A stretch of 64,000 nucleotides of DNA, taken from positions 8,972,852 through 9,036,851 of the forward strand of contig NW_004454207.1 in NCBI RefSeq assembly GCF_000283155.1, in the 5' to 3' direction. The notes under the pieces were generated by a model. That model had not been told where the DNA came from and did not search any database. It was given only the letters and a program-made list of their open reading frames with translations. The position numbers and the translations under genes are program-made. Shown one piece after another: positions 1 to 39,551 of the stretch (position 1 is the first letter of the stretch; each line of letters opens with the position of its first letter). Origin of the DNA: Ceratotherium simum simum (lineage: Eukaryota; Chordata; Mammalia; Perissodactyla; Rhinocerotidae).

Positions 1-135
1 GAGGAAGATGGGCACGGATGTTAGCCCAGGGCCAGTCTTCCTCAGCAAAAAAAGAGGAGGATTGGCAGATGTTAGCACAGGGCTGATCTTCCTCACAAAA
101 ATAAAATAAAATAAAATAAAATAATAAAAAAAAGA
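1..135 (+). repeat. ERE SINE, 3' part, long type
   Basis: Starts inside the element at GAGGAAGATGGGCACGGATG and carries both tail hairpin modules, ending in an (AATAA)n-like tail. The 5' tRNA-like part lies outside the window. Confidence 0.85.
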
Positions 136-29540
<29,405 letters not shown>

Positions 29541-29644
29541 CCTTGGACACGTGAGCCACCATCCACTTTTTATACTGCAAAGAAACACAGTATTAGCAAG
29601 TTTGTAGAAAGAGCCTGCAATCTGCTCTAAAAACAGTGAATGCC

Positions 29645-29757
29645 ACCAACAAAAAGTCACTTAAGCCCTCTGTGCCTCAGTTTCCTCATCTGTAAAATGG
29701 GGATGATAATAGGACTCACCTTATTGAAATGTTGTAAGGATAAAATGAATTAAACCA
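29645..29757 (+). repeat. MIR SINE, 5' portion
   Basis: TGCCTCAGTTTCCTCATCTG followed by TAAAATGGGGATGATAATAG is near-perfect MIR. It breaks at about 29757 and resumes at 30223. Confidence 0.93.
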
Positions 29758-30222
29758 GGAGTCAGCAAACTTTCTCTGTAAAGTGCCAGATAGTAACTAT
29801 TTTAGGCTTTGCGGGCCATATAAAGTCTCTACTACAGCTTTTTCTTTCTTTCTTTCTTTTTAACAATCCTTTAAAAATATAAAAACCTGGGGCCAGCCCG
29901 GTGGCGTAGTGGTTAGGTTCGTGCATTCCTCTTCGGCTGCCTGGGGGTTCGGATCCTGGGCGGGACCTGCTCACTGCTCATCAAGCCATGCTGAGGCGGT
30001 GTCCCATATAGAAGAGCTACAACTTTACAACTATGATACACAACTATGTACTGGGGCTTTGGGGAGAGAAAAAGAAAAAAAGAGAAAGATTGGCAATAGC
30101 TGTTAGCACAGGGCCAATCTTCCTCAAAAAATAAATTAATTAAATAAAAACCATTCTTGGCTCAAGGGCCACAAAAAAACAGGCTCTGAAGGCCAAATGC
30201 ACTGTAGTTTGATAATCCCTGA
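29758..30222. mobile_element. hAT-Charlie-type MITE inserted in MIR
   Basis: Ends AGGAGTCAGCAAACTTTCTC and GTTTGATAATCCCTG with internal TTTTAGGCTTTGCGGGCCAT, a common non-autonomous hAT family. It splits the MIR and is itself split by an ERE (29888-30143). Confidence 0.75.
29888..30143 (+). repeat. ERE SINE inside the hAT MITE, with TSD
   Basis: Head GGCCAGCCCGGTGGCGTAG, divergent mid-section, one hairpin module (AAGATTGGCAATAGCTGTTA ... CAATCTTCCTC). A 9-bp TSD ATAAAAACC lies at 29879-29887 and 30144-30152. Confidence 0.93.
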
Positions 30223-30288
30223 GTTAGGTCACGAAAAGAGCTTAGAACAGTGCCTGGCACACAGCAATTGCTAAGTAAGTGTTCCAAA
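30223..30288 (+). repeat. MIR SINE, 3' portion
   Basis: AGCTTAGAACAGTGCCTGGC then ACACAGCAATTGCTAAGTAA continues the MIR broken at 29757. Confidence 0.9.
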
Positions 30289-30593
30289 AAGAGGAAAAAT
30301 TACCCAGAATTCCTCTATCTGAACACAATCACTACTACCTTCCTGTCTTTCCTCATGTACATAAACACTTCATATAATCACAGTCAAAATGTTTAGGAAT
30401 ACTTGATGATATATCCTGCTTTTTAAATTATTGAATAATCAGAATTACAATGTCTAATTATAGTACTCAATTGCTACCTAACTTTCACCAGATAAATATA
30501 CCAAAACTTAATTAAGCATGACTAGACATTTAGTTTCCTTCTGATTTTTTGCTAAAACAAATAATGTCAAACAAGTAAATTTTATCAAATGAT

Positions 30594-30843
30594 CTTTTTT
30601 TTTTGTGAGGAGATCAGCCCTGTGCTAACATCTGCCAATCCTCCACTTTTTTTTATCTTTTTGCTGAGGAAGACTGGCCCTGGGCTAACATCCGTGCCCA
30701 TCTTCCTCCACTTTATATGGGACGCTGCCACAGCATGGCTTGCCAAGTGGTGCGTCGGTGCACGCCCGGGATCCAAACCAGCAAACCCTGGGCCCCCGCA
30801 GCGGAGCACGTGCACTTAACCACTTGTGCCACTGGGCCGGCCC
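30594..30843 (-). repeat. ERE SINE, long type, with TSD
   Basis: Two reverse hairpin modules precede the body; head CACTGGGCCGGCCCC at the right. A 17-bp duplication CAAACAAGTAAATTTTA lies at 30568-30584 and 30844-30860. Ten extra bases (TCAAATGATC) sit between the left copy and the poly-T tail. Confidence 0.9.
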
Positions 30844-31589
30844 CAAACAAGTAAATTTTACAAGACATGTAAACTTGATTTTTCAAATATTCTTCAGTCT
30901 TTAAAAGAAACTGATAGCTTTAGGAATTGAATTTTAAAAATATGTGATTAGGGTATAATCTTCTGTACTAGCTATTATTTACATTTCAGTAATCCTCCCC
31001 AGTTCTGATACTATAATTAAGCAGTTCCCAACCTACTGGCCCCAAACCCCTGGTGGCTTTCAAAATTATTGCCATGGGTCCATGACTAATACACACAGCC
31101 ACCATGCACAGCCTATAGAATGAATAAGTATATGTCTCATATATTATAACCTCTATTTTGCCAATTTATGAAGATACTGTGGTGATGGTTAAAATATCAA
31201 TGGCTTCTTGTCACTATGTAGTTTTTCCACTGACTGATACAAAAAGTACAACTATTATTACACGGACATCAGTTTAAAAAGGGAGTCCTCATAGTCAAAC
31301 ATTTGCAAACCATTGTTATAATGAATTTCAGAAGAAAGTAAAAGCATATAAAGTCAAAGGACTTGAACCAGATCATTCATCAGAAGAAGTACATTCAGTT
31401 CAACTCATTTAGTTATGCACTGCCTCTTTCCAAAAAGAACTTGAGGCTAGGAAGAACAATTAATTCAGATGTACTATAAAAACTAATGTTACCTCAATAA
31501 AAAAAAAGAAAGAAATGCATAAAGTTAAAAAAAAAAGAGAGAGACACTAAAGGGGAAAATGTTTACTTAGTAACTAAAATGTCAAAATG

Positions 31590-31725
31590 CATTCCTTCGA
31601 CAAATGTTATGAGTACCTATTATTTGCCAGGCACTGCTCTGGGGATACAGCAGTGAACAGAAACAGGCGCAAGTTCCTGCCCTCCTGGAGTTTATGTTCT
31701 ATTGAGGGAGCTTATAATTTAACCA
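31590..31725 (+). repeat. L2 LINE 3' fragment
   Basis: ATTTGCCAGGCACTGCTCTG then GGGATACAGCAGTGAACAGA is a classic L2 3' segment. Confidence 0.8.
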
Positions 31726-31829
31726 AAGAAGCTTTGGGTATCATTTCATATCTATTAAATTGAACAAAAATAATAAATCCAAAGGTTGTGGGGGGGGGGC
31801 ACCAAGTATTGGTGATGATGAAAAAGCCT

Positions 31830-32163
31830 GGGCCGGCCCCGTGGCTTAGCGGTTAGGTGCACGCACTCCGCTGCTGGAGGCCCGGGTTCGAATCCCAGGC
31901 GCGCACCGATGCACCGCTTGTCCGGCCATGCTGAGGCCGCGTNNNNNNNNNNNNNNNNNNNNNNNNNNNNNNNNNNNNNNNNNNNNNNNNNNNNNNNNNN
32001 NNNNNNNNNNNNNNNNNNNNNNNNNNNNNNNNNNNNNNNNNNCCATGCTGAGGCCGCGTCCCACATACAGCAACTAGAAGGATGTGCAGCTATGACATAC
32101 AACTATCTACTGGGGCTTTGGGGGGAAAATAAATTAATTAATTAATTAATTAAATTAAAAAAA
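31830..32163 (+). repeat. ERE SINE, short type, containing an assembly gap
   Basis: Single ERE bounded by a 10-bp TSD GAAAAAGCCT (31820-31829 and 32164-32173). The gap lies in the middle and the 17 bases CCATGCTGAGGCCGCGT occur on both sides of it (31926-31942 and 32043-32059). The element would be normal length if one copy and the Ns were removed. Confidence 0.95.
31943..32042. other. Assembly gap, 100 N
   Basis: Exactly 100 Ns, the conventional unknown-size placeholder, within an ERE; flanks share 17 bp. Confidence 0.99.
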
Positions 32164-32189
32164 GAAAAAGCCTAATTTTTCTGAAAAGT

Positions 32190-33265
32190 AATCACTTTTT
32201 CCACTTTATTTTTTTGAAAAACAGATTTATTGAGAGAGTTCACATACCAAAGAGTTCACTCATTTAAAGTGTACAATTCAGTGTTTTTTAGTATATTCAC
32301 AGAGATGTACAATCATCACCACAATCTAATTTTAGAACATTTTCATCCCCTTTAAAAGAAACCCCATTAACAGTCATTCCCCATTCCTCCCCTCCTTCAA
32401 TTAGCCCCTGACAACCACCAATCTACTCTCTATTTCTATGGATTTGCCTATTCTGGACCTTTCAATTTTTTTTTTTTAATTTTATTTATTTATTTTTTTC
32501 CCCCAAAGCCCCAGTAGATAGTTGTATGTCATAGTTGCACATCCTTCTAGTTGCTGTATGTGGGACGCGGCCTCAGCATGGCTGGAGAAGTGGTGCGTTG
32601 GTGTGTGCCCGGGATCCGAACCCGGGCCGCCAGCAGCGGAGCCCACGCACCCAACCGCTAACCCACGGGGCCGGCCCTGGACCTTTCATATGAAGGGAAT
32701 CATACACTATGTGGTCTTTTGTGACTGGCTTCTTTCTCTTAGCATAACGATTTCAAGGGTCATCCCTGTTTGACCATGTGCCAGCACTTCATTCCTTTTT
32801 ATGGCCAAATAATATCCCACTGTGCGGGTATATCACATTTGTTTATTCATTCAATTCTCAATGGATATTTGGGTTGTTTCTATTTTTTGATTATTATGAA
32901 TAATGCTGCTATGAATATTTGCATACAAGTTTTTGTGTAGACATATGTTTTCATTTCTCTTGGGTATATATCTAGGAGTATAATTGCTGGGTCATTGATA
33001 ACTCTATGTTTAACTATTTGAGAGACTGCCAAACTTTTCCAAAGCAGCTCCATCATTTTACATTTCCACCAGCAATGTATGAGGGTTCCAATTTTTCCAC
33101 ATCCTCACCAACATTTGTTATTTTATTTTTTTGAAAAGCTTTTTGGATTGAAAAATTGTTTTTGGATTATAGCCATCCTAGTGGGGGTGAAGTGGTACCT
33201 CACCATGATTTTGATTTACATTTTCCTAATGATGGGTAATCTTGAAATATTTAAGAAATTATGAA
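32190..33265 (-). repeat. Old L1 3' end, reverse, split by an ERE
   Basis: Reverse complement of an L1 3' UTR and ORF2 C-terminus (plus-strand AAAGTGTACAATTCAGTG ... CTTAGCATAACGATTTCAAG ... GAATAATGCTGCTATGAATA). Degenerate. Confidence 0.88.
32465..32676 (-). repeat. ERE SINE, short type, with TSD, inside old L1
   Basis: Reverse ERE. A 12-bp TSD CTGGACCTTTCA lies at 32453-32464 and 32677-32688. Confidence 0.97.
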
Positions 33266-33479
33266 ACTAATCACGCCTTCTTTCCTTTAATCTAATAATT
33301 TCAGTCTAAACTTATTATTCTAAAATAATAATTTAAAAGAAAAAAAGCAGCTATATATACTAAGATGTTTATATCAGTTTTATTTATAATAGGAAAGAAA
33401 AAAAACCACCCAAACTAGTTACAACCCAAATGCCCAATAATCAGTAAAAGATCACACAAATTTAAAATATATACATCTA

Positions 33480-33790
33480 GTTGTCCTACCTTTCTCCTAG
33501 CTTTATGTATGTCTTTTCCTCCACATACCCTATTAGTCCACCACACCACACTACTTGCTTTTCCCTGATCAGACCATGCTCTTCCTAACACATAGACAGC
33601 CTTCCCTCACTCCACCTGACAAATTCTTATTCTTTCTGGATTATTTGATCATCACCTCCCCTGGGATTCTTTCCTTAACTTTCTTTCTGTCCCCCCAAGT
33701 TTCTTTCTTCTTGGGAATTCTGGGCTTATACTGTGACTATTTCAATACACTGTGATTATTTGTTTACATAATTGTATTTATTTCAATAGG
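33480..33790 (+). repeat. L2-like remnant
   Basis: Pyrimidine-rich L2-like segment with CACACTACTTGCTTTTCCCT; assignment is tentative. Confidence 0.35.
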
Positions 33791-33849
33791 CAAAAGACTC
33801 CAAACAGCATATCACAGAACACAAAACTCAAGTGACCTATGGACATCTG

Positions 33850-34100
33850 AGATGTTCAACTTCATTAGTAATCGAGTAAACACAAATTAAGATCACAACC
33901 ATTTCACACCCACCAGATTAACACAAAAAAAATGAAAGTTGCATATTCCAGAGTGTCGGTGAGGGTGTGGAACAACAGGGACTCGCATACACTGCTAGGT
34001 GAGTATACATGAGTATCACCAGTTTAGAAGGGGGTGGCAGTACCTGTTAAAGTGGAACGTGCTCATATCCCACAATCCAGCAAGTTCACTCAGGGATATA
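33850..34100 (+). repeat. Old L1 ORF2 3' fragment
   Basis: TTCATTAGTAATCGAGTAAA ... CATTTCACACCCACCAGATT ... ACACTGCTAGGTG match L1 ORF2 C-terminal sequence. Confidence 0.75.
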
Positions 34101-34105
34101 CCTTA

Positions 34106-34265
34106 GAGCAGGGGTTCTCAACTTTAGTGTGTGTCAGAATCACCTGAAAGGCTGGTTGAAACACAGACTGCTGGGCCCTACCCCAGGGGTGGGCCCCACT
34201 TATAGCAAGTTCCCAGGTGATGCGGCTGCTGCTGGTGCAGGAACTACAGAACTACTGGTTTAAAG
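34106..34265 (+). mobile_element. hAT-Charlie MITE (MER5-like)
   Basis: AGGGGTTCTCAACTTTAG ... TCAGAATCACCTGAAAGGCT ... AAGTTCCCAGGTGATGCGGC match the MER5 group. Confidence 0.75.
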
Positions 34266-34349
34266 GGAAAGGTGGAGGTCACTTGGGAGAAAAGGTTTAC
34301 AAGATTTACTGATTATGTGGTGAAAAAAGGTATTACTTAGAATATTTTC

Positions 34350-34554
34350 TTTTTTTTTTTAATTTATTTTATTTTTCCCCCAAAGCCCCAGTAGATAGTT
34401 GTATGTCATAGCTGCACATCCTTCTAGTTGCTGTATGTGGGACGCGGCCTCAGCATGGCCGGACAAGCAGTGCGACGGTGCGCGCCCGGGATCTGAACAC
34501 GGGCCGCCAGCAGCGGAGCGTGCACACTTAACCACCAAGCCACGGGGCCGGCCC
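34350..34554 (-). repeat. ERE SINE, short type, with TSD
   Basis: Reverse ERE. A 12-bp TSD TAGAATATTTTC lies at 34338-34349 and 34555-34566. Confidence 0.97.
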
Positions 34555-34609
34555 TAGAATATTTTCCTTTGCTAATATTAAAATTAGCTTTATTAAAATT
34601 CAAACTATT

Positions 34610-34805
34610 CACTCAAAAATGGGTGGATTTTATTGCATATAAATTACACCTCAAAGCTGTAAAAAAGTTAGCTTTGGGGTAATGACAATGCTCTTAGATC
34701 AGATATGGAGATGGTTGCACAACTCTGCAAACATACTAAAAACCATTGAATTGCACACTTTAAACCTGTAAATTATATTCCAATAAAGCTGTTTTTAAAA
34801 AAATT
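34610..34805 (+). repeat. L1 3' tail
   Basis: GGAGATGGTTGCACAACTCT ... ATTGAATTGCACACTTTAAA is a typical L1 3' terminus with A tail. Confidence 0.75.
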
Positions 34806-34959
34806 AACTTTGCAATTGCTTAGTGCACATCAGCTAGTAATGAAAAATACTGGCCCAGGGGCTTAATGGATAAGAGAGGAGAGTTAATTTAAACCCTAGA
34901 GTCTGAGCTAAGAATGGTTTTTACATTTTTAAAGAGTTTTAAAAAAAAAAAAAAAAGAA

Positions 34960-35030
34960 TATGTGACAAGGCCTAAAATATTTACTATCCTGTCCTTTAC
35001 GGAAAAAGTTTGCCAAACCCTGATTTAAAG
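34960..35030 (+). mobile_element. hAT MITE end fragment
   Basis: AAGGCCTAAAATATTTACTA then AAAAAGTTTGCCAAACCCTG is the inverse of the end at 29758, so a second member of that family. Confidence 0.65.
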
Positions 35031-35329
35031 TAACTTACCTGTGACTAGCAAAGTTAATCAAAGGAACCAGCATTAGGAGAGAGAAAAGGCTGAAACACCA
35101 GCAGCGTTCGTGACTGGGGAGGAGATGTCAATAACGGAAGAAAAATTGGCTTGTACTGCTACTTCAGAGTGAACTGTACAGGGCCAGGGGCAGTGAATGA
35201 ATCCATCTGTCCTTGAACACAGAAAGATGAGAGGACAGCAGGGGCATCCACTCCCAGGAGGATGCTGAAGAGGATGCTGGTGCCAAAAGAGGCCAACTCT
35301 ACCAGGACAGCACTGGACACATCCCCTCA

Positions 35330-36110
35330 CCCAGCTGAAAGAGCAGCTCCAGCAAGTCTTCCTCCCACAACATTGCTTTCCCCTCTCCATTGGATCCTTC
35401 CCATCACCATATAACCTCTCGTAATTCTCCCAGCTCTCTGGAACCACACCCCCTGGGGCTACCACCCTATCTCTCCTTTTACAACCAAATTCCTCAAAGG
35501 GCTGCCTGTATACCACAGTCATTCTCTCTGATTCTTCTCCTCCCATTCTTGCTTGGCCCCTCACCAAGCTGGCTTTCCAATCTACAACTGCACCAAACTG
35601 CTCTAGTCAAGATCACTAATGAAATCCCTATTGCTAAATCCAATGGTTATTTCTCCTCCTTCTCCTGAATCTACCAGCAGCACTTAACAGTCAATCATAC
35701 CTTCCTTCCAGAAACATTTTCTTCATTTGGATTCCAGAATACTACACTTTCCTGGTTTTCCTCCTACCTCTAACAATTCCTTTTGTCACCTTTGTTGGTT
35801 GCTCCTCACTGCCCCCCTCACCACCCTGACCCCTAAATAGTGAACCCAGTCTTCCTCTAAATAGCGACTTCAGTCTTTGGACTTCTCACTGTCTACACTC
35901 TCTCTCCAGTCTACACTCTCATTCAGTCTCACGGCTTTAAATACTCTCTATAAATTAACAATCCTCAAATTTATATCTTCACCCCTTACCTATCCTCTGT
36001 CCTGCAGTCTTACATATCTAACAGCCTACTGGATACTATAAACATGTCTAAGAGCAAAATTCTGACCTCCCTCCAAAATCTGCTCTTCCTACGGTCTGCC
36101 CCACTTCAGT
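35330..36110 (+). repeat. Ancient LINE (L2/CR1-like) remnant
   Basis: AAGATCACTAATGAAATCCC ... TTTCTCCTCCTTCTCCTGAA ... CTGGTTTTCCTCCTACCTCT ... CATATCTAACAGCCTACTGG follow the order of an old reverse-transcriptase LINE. The 164-codon minus frame over it is an antisense artefact. Confidence 0.5.
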
Positions 36111-36419
36111 AAATGGCAGCTATATCCTTTGAGTTTTCAACAAAGAGCAAACACAAATGTCCAATAAACATGCAAAAAGATATTCAACCCTACCTAACGA
36201 GGAAGATAAAATTAAAACGATGAGATACCATTTCACACTCAAGAGATTTGCAAAAATTTTAAAGTCTGATGATCCCCATGTGTGTTTACAAGAAAGTGGA
36301 AAAAGAGAATTTCTCAACTGAGGAAAATTCCTCCCCAGAAAACCATTAAGCAGAAGAAACTCTAAGTCTGTACTCCAAACATAATTAAATATATCCAAAA
36401 GCATTTAAGCATATTAAAA

Positions 36420-37088
36420 AAAATCTCACCTTGAATCAGAAATTGAAAAACTAAGAACAGAAATAGACCAAGAAAACAGTGAAATGACAGAAAAAAAGTT
36501 AACTGAACTCAGAGAAAAAAAATGGGGGGAAAGGCCAAATTATCTCAGAAGTAAAGAATAAATTACTGGTGCTCAAGGGATAATAAACTCAAAATGAAAA
36601 TTTAATAAGAGACATTGCAGAAAGGTAGGAAAACAACCAAGAAAATGAAAATGACATTGAGAGTGAGAGAGAGCGCGCATCAGAGAAAAACTAGTGGAAA
36701 TAGAAGACAGATAAAGAAGGAATACTATTTTTATTATTGTAGTTCCTGAGAACAAAAAGCAAACAATAGAACTGCACTAATATTTAAAACTATACTCCAA
36801 GAAAACTTTCCAGAAATGGAAAAATATATGAATCTACACACTGAAAGGCTCACCAGATACCTGAGAAAATTAACCTAAAACAATCAACTCTGAAATATAG
36901 CTTACTAAAAATTATTTCATTTCAAAGATAAAGATAAAATCCTCAAGACTTCTAGGTAAAAATAATAAATAACTTACAAATCCAAAAGAATTAAACTAGC
37001 ATTAGATATTTCAAAAACAACATACAAAGCAAGGCAACAATGGATCAACATTTAAAATAAAAAAATAAAATAATGAAAGTAAGGGTGA
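36420..37088 (+). repeat. Old L1/HAL1-like element, left part
   Basis: ORF1-like A-rich coding remnant (TTTCCAGAAATGGAAAAATA ... AAAATCCTCAAGACTTCTAG). Interrupted by the younger L1 at 37089 and resumed after 44418. Confidence 0.65.
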
Positions 37089-37100
37089 GGAGGACGGTGT

Positions 37101-37111
37101 CAAGATGGCGG
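37101..37111 (+). promoter_or_regulatory. YY1-like site at L1 5' end
   Basis: CAAGATGGCGG, 13 bases into the element, matches the YY1 core (AAGATGGC). In human L1 a YY1 site at the same place guides the start of transcription. Confidence 0.6.
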
Positions 37112-38663
37112 CATAGGCAGACTCTAAATTCACCTCCTCCCATGGACACAACAAATTTACAACTACTCTTGGAACAATTACTCCTAAGAGAGAACTGAAA
37201 ACTGGATAAAAAGAACCCCCACAACAAGGGACAGTGCTGAGTGACGTGGAAGAGACAGAAATTCCTTTCTGGAGAGAAAAAAGCCACCTTCAAGCCACAA
37301 CACTTCAGGGCCAGCAGGGAGCAATCCTAAGGTATGAAGCCTTCCCCGGAGGAGTGGGGGATCCAAGCAGGGGAGCATTACCACAATGAGCAGCTTTTAG
37401 ACTCAGCACAACCAGCAGAAGCGTCATAATATCTGGCTTTGCTGGCTATTAACTACAATGGGGAATACCCCCAAAAAAGCTATTGGACATAAGGGGGAAA
37501 AAAGCTTGCTCCTAAAGGGCCCACACACAAATTCATCCGTTTCAGAAAGCAACCTGAAATCACCAGAAAAAAAAGGTGCCCAGTCCTTTGGTGAAAAGAC
37601 ACTCACTTGATAGGCTCTGAGTGCATCTTGGTGAGAGGTGAGACCTCCCCAGAGACTGAGACATTGGCGGCAGCCATTACTGTGACCTAGTACAGGCGTG
37701 CTGACACAGATCTTGGCAGATGCCATTGGAGCTCTTCCCCTGGCCTGTTAGCACGGAGTGGGGGTGGGGGGTCTGCCCCACCCACTAGAGCACGGATTTA
37801 ACCCAGCTCAGCCAGAGCAGCCAGCCCACTCTAGGGAATGGCCCCATCCAACAGCAAGCCCTCAGGCAACTTGTGGGCCCACATGGGGCTACAAGGTGGG
37901 GGGCCTGGAACCTCGGCAGCCGGGTGAGTGGATCTGCCTCTGCAGGGCAGCGTGTGCACAAGGAGTGGGCCTGCATTGGTGGAGTGTATGGGGCCTCTGC
38001 AGTGGGGCGAGTAAGTCCACTTCAGTGGGTTGGGGCATGTACACAGGGCATGACTGTGTTGACGGGGTGTGTGGTCCTGTGGGTGGAGGGGCTTGCTAGC
38101 TGCAGCAGACTTGTGATTCTCAAACAGCCACACAGGGGATCAGCCCCACCTTCCAAAGCCTGAAACAACTGTGTGCTCCCACGCCTGGTCCCAGCCGCAC
38201 TCAGCTGCAATCCTGAGAGAGCTGACAACAGCCTTGCAGGCAAGAAACCTACAACAATTTTAAGCCCCTGAGCCTAGCAACCAGCCACGCTGGGGGCCTA
38301 CTCACTTAACAGAAAAACTGCAACAGGAAGGTGCTATTAGACCTTGCAGCCAACTATGCTGGGGCTCCCCATACCCGACAGAGACTGAAGAGTCCACAAC
38401 AACCACACGCAGCTAAGCATTACAACCAGCTGGCCAGGGGACAGCTTAGCCTCCCTGGGAACCCACAGCAAGAGCAACCCTGCCACAACAGGACACACAT
38501 AGCCCACACAGGGGTCACTCCTGGAACATTTGGAACTGGTGACGAGAGGGAAGCATACTGCTGGGCCTCATGAAGCATCACTTACATAATGTCACCTCTC
38601 CAAGATCAGGAGACATAGCTGACCTACCTAATACATAGATACACGCACAGAGCAAGAGGCAAA

Positions 38664-39551
38664 ATGAGGCAGCAAAGGAATACGTTCCAAGTAAGGCAAC
38701 AGGACAAAACCCCAGAAAAAGAACTAAATGAAACAGAAATGAGCAATCTACCTGACAAAGAGTTCAAAGAGTCATAAGGATGTTCACTGGTCTTGGGAGA
38801 AGAATGGATGAACTCAGTGAGAATGTCAACAAAAAAATGGAAGTATAAAAAAGAACCAATCAGAAATGAAGAATACAATACAGGAAATGAAAAATTCACT
38901 AGAGGGACTCAAAAGCAGAGTAGATGATACAGAAGAACGGATCAGCAAGCTGGACGAAAGACTAGAGGAAACCACCCAAGCTGAACAGATAAAACAAAAA
39001 AGAATTAAAAAGAGTGAGGACAGTCTAAGAGACCTCTGGGACAATATCAAGTGCACTAACATCTGTGTTATAGGTGTCCCAGAAGGAGAAGAGAGAGACA
39101 AAGGGGCAGAGAATCTATTTGAAGAAGTAATAGCTGAAAACTTTCCTAACCTCAGGAAAGAAACAGACATCTAGGTACAGGAAGCACAGAGAGCACCAAA
39201 GAATATAAACCCAAAGAGGCCCACACCAAGACACATCATAATTAAAATGTCCAGAATTAAAGATAAAAAGAGAATCCTAAAAGCCGCAAGAGAAAGGCAA
39301 CAAGTTACATATAAAGGAAACCCCATAAGGCTCTCAGCTGACTTCTCAGCAGAAACCTTATAGGGTAGAAGAGAGTGTCACCATATATTTAAAGTGCTAA
39401 AAGGAAAAAACCTACAGCCAAGAATACTCTACCCAGCAAGGTTATCAGTCAGAATGGAAGGAGAGATAAAAGTTTCCCAGACAAGCAAAAATTAAAGGAG
39501 TTTATCACCAAGAAGCCAGTCCTGCAAGAAATGCTAAAGGGACTTATTTAA
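38664..39551 (+). pseudogene. L1 ORF1 (RNA-binding chaperone), broken
   Basis: Begins MRQQRNTFQVRQQDKTPEK, has a coiled-coil-like stretch and an RRM-like region (open part at 38866-39174), then the C-terminal domain with RLSADFSAETL. Stops include TAA after KEFKES, TAG at about 39172 and TAG at 39361, plus frame changes. In intact L1s this protein trimerises and coats L1 RNA. Confidence 0.85.

Noticed and set aside
35073..35567. 164-codon minus-strand frame
   Set aside because: Lies antisense to an ancient LINE remnant and is not bounded by splice sites.
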